Below the pieces are notes generated by a model. The model ran no database searches and was not told where the DNA came from. It saw only the letters and a program-made list of their open reading frames with translations. From assembly GCF_048544455.1 (NCBI RefSeq), contig NC_133536.1:31312152-31376151 (forward strand): 64,000 nucleotides of DNA. Reading direction: 5' to 3'. Positions 58,203-64,000 of this stretch are shown piece by piece. Source of the stretch: Silene latifolia. Taxonomy: Eukaryota > Streptophyta > Magnoliopsida > Caryophyllales > Caryophyllaceae. The position numbers and the translations under genes are program-made. The first letter of the stretch is position 1. Every line of letters starts with the position of its first letter.

Positions 58203-59071
58203 ATTTTAAAACGGACTTGCTAAATCCCGCACATCATTTACTCAATCTCGCACTTTTTCCTCCCTTATTCCGAGTGTACCCCTCCCATTTCTCACCCCAA
58301 ATCAGAGAGAAACAAGAAAAATGAAAAACCCTAAAAATCAATTTCACCCGCACCCTCCCCCCACCACACTCCCTAGTCCCTACACCGGCATCTTCGGCCA
58401 CCACCGTGTCAGCGCTGCCGACCACCCTTCCACACCCCATCCACGCGACGACTATCTCCCTCCACCCACGTACCCGCGTCAACCACTACTCCCTACTTCC
58501 ATCCCAAGTCAACCAACCCCCGATCACCCATCTATACTCACACCTACAGCCACCGCCGCACTCAACAACACGCGCCTACAACCTACTACCAATCGACGCC
58601 GAACATCAATTAAAGCGACTAAAAGACAAGGAAATAGAATAATATCGGCAAATTATGATATGAATGGGTGGTTGACGGTGCGAGAGGGGGGGGGGGTGTT
58701 GGTCGACAACAGGGGTGGCGAAAGGATGGATCGTTGCGCGGGGGAAGAGATGAAGGTGATCGACGACGTGGTCGACGATTTGTGATGATTTTAACTTGAG
58801 ATGGGTGGTGGACTGCTTGTGGTCATCGGGGTTGGGGGATGGGTGGATGACTAGTCGGTGTTGGGTTCATGAGTGGTCATGGATGGGGGTGGTCGGGGCT
58901 AGGGTTGGGGGCTGGTGGTCAGGGATGAGAATGAGTGGTCGGAGATGGTGAGTATGATAGAGGGTTGGTGTTCATTTTTTTTAATCGAAGGGTAGTATCG
59001 GAATAATAGCGTAAAGTGTGTTGGATATAGTAAAATATTGTGCGGGATTTAGCAATTGCGTTTTAAAAATA
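58203..59071. mobile_element. TIR element with GC-rich, gene-like interior
   Basis: About 30-bp imperfect terminal inverted repeats, ATTTTAAAACGGACTTGCTA...CCCGCAC (58203-58232) against GTGCGGGATTTAGCAATTGCGTTTTAAAAAT (59041-59071). Subterminal similarity continues further in. The interior is much more GC-rich than the surroundings and carries a telobox (AAACCCTAA, 58327-58335) and a 154-codon Pro/His-rich frame (58321-58785) of no known family. It may be a Pack-type element carrying captured plant gene sequence. Clear target duplications were not found. Confidence 0.6.
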
Positions 59072-59298
59072 GGTCTTTTTAAAAACTGGTTATTTCTGTC
59101 AAAAAGTGTTTAAGACGCGAGAAATGTGATCCAGTTAGAATAAAATGTGACTACTTTTTTTTTGTATAAAAACTTATCAGAGCAACAATTTTTAGTTGTA
59201 ACTATTTTGGTCATGTTTTTTGGGCTGAATGAACTAAATGAAATCTGAAATTAAGCCGAAAAGAACAGAGTTTATGTCGTTAAATGATCATTTTTTAC

Positions 59299-59461
59299 AC
59301 AAAAACTCCGGAGAGACGGTCTTCCAGAGATACGGCCTCTCAATAACGTTATTGAGAGGCCTCTCACGTGATGGGTCGAGGGACCCACTGAATTTCTTTT
59401 TTCCTTATTATATCTCCCACAAAATTAGTGAGAGACGGTCTCTCACAATACCTACTACATT
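59299..59461. repeat. Palindrome-rich MITE-like sequence
   Basis: Contains a perfect 28-bp palindrome (59334-59361, arms GGCCTCTCAATAAC) and, at 59411-59430, GTGAGAGACGGTCTCTCAC (9-bp arms around one base). Both include the GAGAGACGGTCT string. No ends or duplication were assigned. Confidence 0.6.
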
Positions 59462-61616
59462 TTTTATTACATAAATAACTACATTTTATTTATCTTCAAC
59501 CTTAAGACGGAATGTTCCGTCTTAAATAAGAATTTGGGAGATCTAATTAGTCTTAGATAAATAAGATTAACTCGTGTATAGAGGAATTAAGAGAGTCGTT
59601 GAGAAGTGGGCAACTCTCAATTAATACGAGTGAGTAAAGTAAAATAATGTAGGTGGAGTGTGATTAAGGAGTTGACATGTGTAATAATAAAATAAAAGGA
59701 AATATATTAAATGAAGAGTAATTTTCGTAACTCAAGAATCAACCTATAGAAAGTGCCACACACATTTGTTCAAATCTTGACATCAACGGTAACTCCACAC
59801 GTGTGTGGGCCCACTAACACGATTTTGCCGAAATTTCTTGACGTCGTCGTACTTCGTGGCCTTACACTCTTTACCATTTAGTTTTTGTTTTATTTAGAAA
59901 AGATGGGGTGGTGATTTGAGGATGTGTATGTCATTTCAGTTTTTGACTTCTAGTGTAGATTGTGGTGGAGTTCCTCTTTAACTTCCGATTTTTTTTTATA
60001 TTGATTGAATATTTGGATTGTAAAATCTTAATCATAAATAAGTGAAATAAATTAAGGGGTTCTTCGGTTGAGCGTAGAGCACCCAATGTAGCAATCTAGT
60101 GCGGGTTTGGCTTGGTCGTGGTTAAGGGCGAGTTTGATCGGTGCGGCCAGTGTTCCTCGTGATTCCGGACAGATCTGAGTAACGAGCTAAGGGTAGATTT
60201 TGTTTTCTAAACATTTTTTACAGGACTTACTCGAAATTATCTATCTAATTAGTAAAGATAATATCAAATATATAACTTTGATATTATAATTAAAATGTCC
60301 ACATCTCAAATAATCAAAGATTACATATTTCTTCGCATACACGACTTGCCGATGTTCTTTGGTGTTAACTTTAGTGTTGGTTCCTATGGTAGTAGCTGAT
60401 ACACTCTTCGTCATCATTAATTTAACTTGTTCATATTCGTCGTATTCCTTAGTCTTTTTTGGCGCCTATTACCACTCGATCCCAATCCTTCTTGTATACT
60501 CACAAAATTACGATTACATGAGTTAAACTTAATATTTTTTTTCATTTAAAATTATGCTACATGCACTAATAGTAGTCTCCGACACAATTATAGACGTGAG
60601 AATTAGGAGCCTGGTGCTTCACGAGATACGGGGCACGAGCTTAGGGGGCTAAAAGGTGAGCCTATGGGAGTGGTCGGGTTGGGCTACGTGATTGAGGATT
60701 GAGACCAATCAACCCGTTTGGGATAGTAGGTCAGTCCAAGCTGAGGCAGAATTGCAGGTTGATAGAAAGATAGGCCAATTTTAACCAAAATTGCGAGATT
60801 TAATTTTAGCTAATTTCATTTCATTTCAGCTTTATTCAGTTCAATTCAGCTCATTTCTTCACAAATTAAGGTCATGATTTTTTGGACTTAATTTGAGTTC
60901 TTATAAGTTCAATTCAGTTTAGTTCAAGTCGATTATATTCAGTTCAGTTGAAGTTCATTATGTTCAGTTAGATTAGTTGAAACAATTTCAATCCAAAAAA
61001 ACATGGCATAACTCTCAATTCAGCTTAATTCAAAATTCATTAAATTTGATTCAATTCAACTACATTCGGTTCCTTTCAACTATTCTCAACCAACAAAAAA
61101 CAACGGCTTGTAAGTAAACACATGCGATGCCATCAAAGTAAATCTACATTAGATATTCTGTATTTTTCAAAATATTGAAGAAAGCATCACAAAGAAACAT
61201 TTCATTAGCCGCTACGGTTCCTCAAGTAGTGATGGAAGCATAATTTAATGTTTAATGGGACCTAGAAAGTGAGAACCATTATATCCAGCCGGATCTAGAC
61301 ACCAATAACAAATTATAGACATTACACCACACTTTTTGGAAATGACTATAAATTAGACTATAGAGACTGCATACATCTTGTTCAGATAACCTTACACAAA
61401 CATACATATACATGTTCCAGGCAGTGGTGGACCTATGAAAGAATTAGTAAATGTTAGAATATAAAAATTAATGTTGAATTCTAATCATTAGGTTAAATTT
61501 TTGGTTGAGATGTTTTTTACATGGTCAAAATTATGTATTGAACATTTTATTTCTAAAGTGAAATATTAAGCATCAGGTATGATGAGATCAGGTATATGAT
61601 GAGATTTGTAGTTATC
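59462..61616. other. Intergenic, no gene; TTCAG-rich tract
   Basis: A short palindrome (CTTAAGACGGAA TG TTCCGTCTTAA, 59500-59526) resembles other MITE-like ends here. The stretch 60795-61090 is a degenerate TTCAGTTCA/TTCAATTCA repeat. No coding frame is supportable. Confidence 0.45.
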
Positions 61617-62661
61617 AGTGACGAAGCTCAAGCCTGGCCATCAGGGCCATGCCCGGGCGGGCACAGAAAATAAGTGCAATTTTCTAAAAATAAGAAGTGC
61701 AAATTTTTTTCTTAGAGATAAAATCTTATTATAGTAACACCTTCCCTCCTACGTTAAACATTCTTTCACTTTGGAAACAACTTTCATTATTCCATAACTA
61801 TTGCTCACCCTTATATTGCCTTATTTATTCTGTCTAATTGACATACTTGATATTATTGAGTCAATCACAGAGTAAAATTATTCCTTTATAATTTATCCTA
61901 AGTCTCCTAATGTATAGAACACGGAAATTTACGTCAAAAAAGTTTAAATGTCCATTGATACACATGGTGAAAACGAATGCTATATTAAAAGCGTAAATCA
62001 TTAGTTGAAGGTAATCCTAAATTATACTTATCATTTTTCTCTCTTGTATTCAAATCTAAAAATATTTATTTGCCAATGATCTAGTTTACAATTTTTGCAT
62101 TTAAGTACTTCGTTTTTTTGTTAATCGAGTTAAAAATGTATACAATAAGCGTATGTAAAATGGAAGACACCCTTCTTATTATAATACCATTTTGGTAGTA
62201 TATAGATGTATTATACAGATTATAAAGGAAGTTGAGTGCTATATGGTTTTTGATGGTACTGATTTCATATAGTTATTTTATATTGAGAATTTATATACTA
62301 ATGCCTTGTGAGCTTATACTATTTATTGTGTATAAGGCCTTGGTTTTAATTTTTAAATGAGCCTCTCTTAGGTTTATAATTAGAGTTTGTAATTATACAA
62401 AGTGTCTTGCCTGTGACGGACAATATCCGTCACAAGCTGAAGACCTCTCACAATAAATTAAAGCAAGTGGGTTGACAAGTGTGAGAGAAAATGGAGCACC
62501 CATACATATTGTCACTTGCATCTTGTGAGAGGGGCACTATCTGTCTTCAGCTTGTGACGGATAGTGTCTGTCTTCAATGAGATTTTGTGGTAATTATATA
62601 CTCCGTATATTATTGAAGTTTCGGCCGCCCTAGGCGAGATCTATTCCGAGCTTCGTCCCTG
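61617..62661. mobile_element. hAT-type non-autonomous transposon (1,045 bp)
   Basis: Terminal inverted repeats CAGTGACGAAGCTC / CAGGGACGAAGCTC (14 bp, one mismatch) with a perfect 8-bp duplication GTAGTTAT at 61609-61616 and 62662-62669. The 8-bp duplication and CAG ends are typical of hAT elements. No transposase is seen. It contains a Mutator-type MITE. Confidence 0.85.
62398..62589. mobile_element. Mutator-type MITE, copy 2 (192 bp), inside hAT
   Basis: Same family as 11772-11957 (CTGTGACGGACAATATCCGTC...TCTTCAGCTTGTGACGG), flanked by a perfect 9-bp duplication GTAATTATA at 62389-62397 and 62590-62598. It inserted after the hAT element, because it lies within it. Confidence 0.88.
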
Positions 62662-62669
62662 GTAGTTAT

Positions 62670-63572
62670 ATCCACATTTCAAATCGAATAGGTATCCATG
62701 TGAGGAGGTGTAATAGAATTTTTAAAATTTTTGAACATTTTTTCGAATTTTCCTTACTCCATTATCGGTTCGTTTTGACTTAAAATATTCGCAATTATTA
62801 TATTCAAATACTAACTCCGCCACCGATCCCATATCATGAAATTAATATCATATTCCCCTGTATCACACTATCAACCGACAACCCTACCCTATCAAACATT
62901 TCTTTTCCCAAAACCTCTCAAAGGTGTTGTCATGTTAAATTCCCATGCACGACTTTTTTCCTGCGAAAGAGAATTTAGAAGGTGATCTTAGAACAAAAAC
63001 TCATGATTAGGGCATTAATTAAGTTGTAACAATAATAATAATACTACTACATAGATTTTAATAACAATTAGAGGGTAATCATTAGTTTCTTTACTGGCAT
63101 GTTTATAAAGCAACACAAGTACATCATTTTTGACTTCACGTTAAATATTTCAAAGTAAGCAATGCTTTCTTTCTAAGTGGCTAGTCAGAGTATTCACGAC
63201 CGAGACTCCACATTGCCGGTCTTTTTCATTTATTTAGCGTATTATTTAGGTTGGTGTTTTTGGTAGTAGTTCATGCCTACATTCATGTAGTGAGATGGAG
63301 TATACAATGAGAATTTGTGTTTAGCTATTAATAAATAAAAGGCCGATTTACATTAAGCAGTATTATATATATGGTCTTGTATTGTTAAAAGGGAAAAAAC
63401 ACAATAGATTATCAAATACAACTCTTTTATATAGTACTGCAATGTAGCTAACCTTAACTCTAGATGGTAAACCTATCGTCACACAATTTAGTAGGTACAT
63501 ATCTCATTAACGACAATATGCTAAAAGTTGCTCTAGCTAGTTTTACTTTTATCACACTTAGTTTATCATATA
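62670..63572. other. Intergenic, no gene
   Basis: AT-rich sequence with no long frames and no element ends that I recognise. Confidence 0.4.
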
Positions 63573-63660
63573 CTCCCTCCATTCATAATATATCACCCCA
63601 CTTCCCTTTTTTGTCCATTCATTTTATATCACCCCATTTCTTTTCTTTCCTTATTTGTTA
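63573..63660. mobile_element. Possible Stowaway MITE left end
   Basis: CTCCCTCCATTCATAATATATCACCCCACTTC preceded by TA, as in Stowaway termini. The matching right end was not found up to 64000, so this is truncated or extends past the window. Confidence 0.45.
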
Positions 63661-63889
63661 AGACACTTTACCATATTGTCCTTATCAACTATCAATATTT
63701 ACAATTATTGCCATTACTTAGTGGGCTTAATTTTATTCAATTAACCCACCAATATTACTAACCCAATCATTACTCCCTAATGACTCCCTCCATATTTCTA
63801 ACCCATTTACAAATTTCCCACCCAAACCCAACACTCCCTCCATTAATACCCAACAACCCGATGATCCAAAATTAAATTGGATCATCACC

Positions 63890-64000
63890 TCAACTGTCCC
63901 TCCATTTACTCTTTATCCATCCATTCAGAAAACCCTAAATCATTATCCCCTTCATCCGCCTCCTTATCACTTCTCTCTCTTCAATATCGCACCCAAATTT
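63890..64000 (+). promoter_or_regulatory. Promoter/5' UTR-like right edge
   Basis: Telobox AAAACCCTAA at 63929-63938 followed by pyrimidine-rich sequence (TTATCCCCTTCATCCGCCTC, then CTTCTCTCTCTTCA). This composition is usual for a plant 5' UTR. The gene, if present, lies beyond the window. Confidence 0.3.

Noticed and set aside
58321-58785. 154-codon Pro/His-rich frame as a host gene
   Set aside because: It lies inside a TIR element, has no known domain and has overlapping frames of similar length.

Overview
The window looks like nuclear DNA of a flowering plant, most likely a eudicot. The evidence is spliced GT-AG genes, plant-type RING E3 ligase genes, Ty1/copia and Ty3/gypsy-style LTR retrotransposons with plant tRNA primer sites, and Stowaway, Mutator, hAT, CACTA and Helitron elements. 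Several LTR families rich in palindromes such as TACTCGRCCGAGTA suggest Caryophyllales (perhaps Silene-like), but that is a weak guess from memory.

Only two host genes are well supported. One is an intronless ATL-type RING-H2 gene (14847-15461, +). The other is a seven-coding-exon RING-HC gene (56406 down to 50402, -) whose exons join in frame into 819 codons plus a stop.

Left part (1-14300): a CACTA terminus (1-384); a Helitron 3' terminus with a helicase remnant (1044-1475); a promoter-like block with telobox and site II motifs (2165-2411); a complete Ty1/copia element with identical 188-bp LTRs (2412-10180) whose gag is split by a 2,976-bp solo LTR (6263-9238); MITEs; and a solo LTR (13707-14299).

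Centre (17421-47416): one old copia element, about 5.4 kb when its insertions are subtracted, is stretched to 30 kb by four LTR retrotransposons. Every one has a matching 5-bp target duplication: A 19012-23216 (CTAAT), B 23383-31588 (ATAGG), D 32998-42343 (CCTAG) and E 43798-46567 (AATAG). B carries an inverted solo LTR of a related family (C, 29378-30723, GTGAC). D carries an extra related LTR (34654-36619). A, B, D and E all look non-autonomous. D encodes a triple zinc-knuckle plus acidic protein. E carries an antisense ORF with its own TATA box.

Right part (47417-64000): an RNase H-like fragment, an inverted repeat, the RING-HC gene with MITEs in its introns, a TIR element with a GC-rich interior (58203-59071), palindromic MITE sequence, a hAT element with 8-bp target duplication (61617-62661) containing a Mutator-type MITE, and a promoter-like right edge.

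Two structural signals stand out beyond the element catalogue. One is an array of 14-bp palindromes with about 20-bp phasing at a fixed offset in the B and C LTRs. The other is a stem-loop with compensatory stem changes, 18-19 nt from the 3' LTR, shared by element groups with different primer tRNAs.
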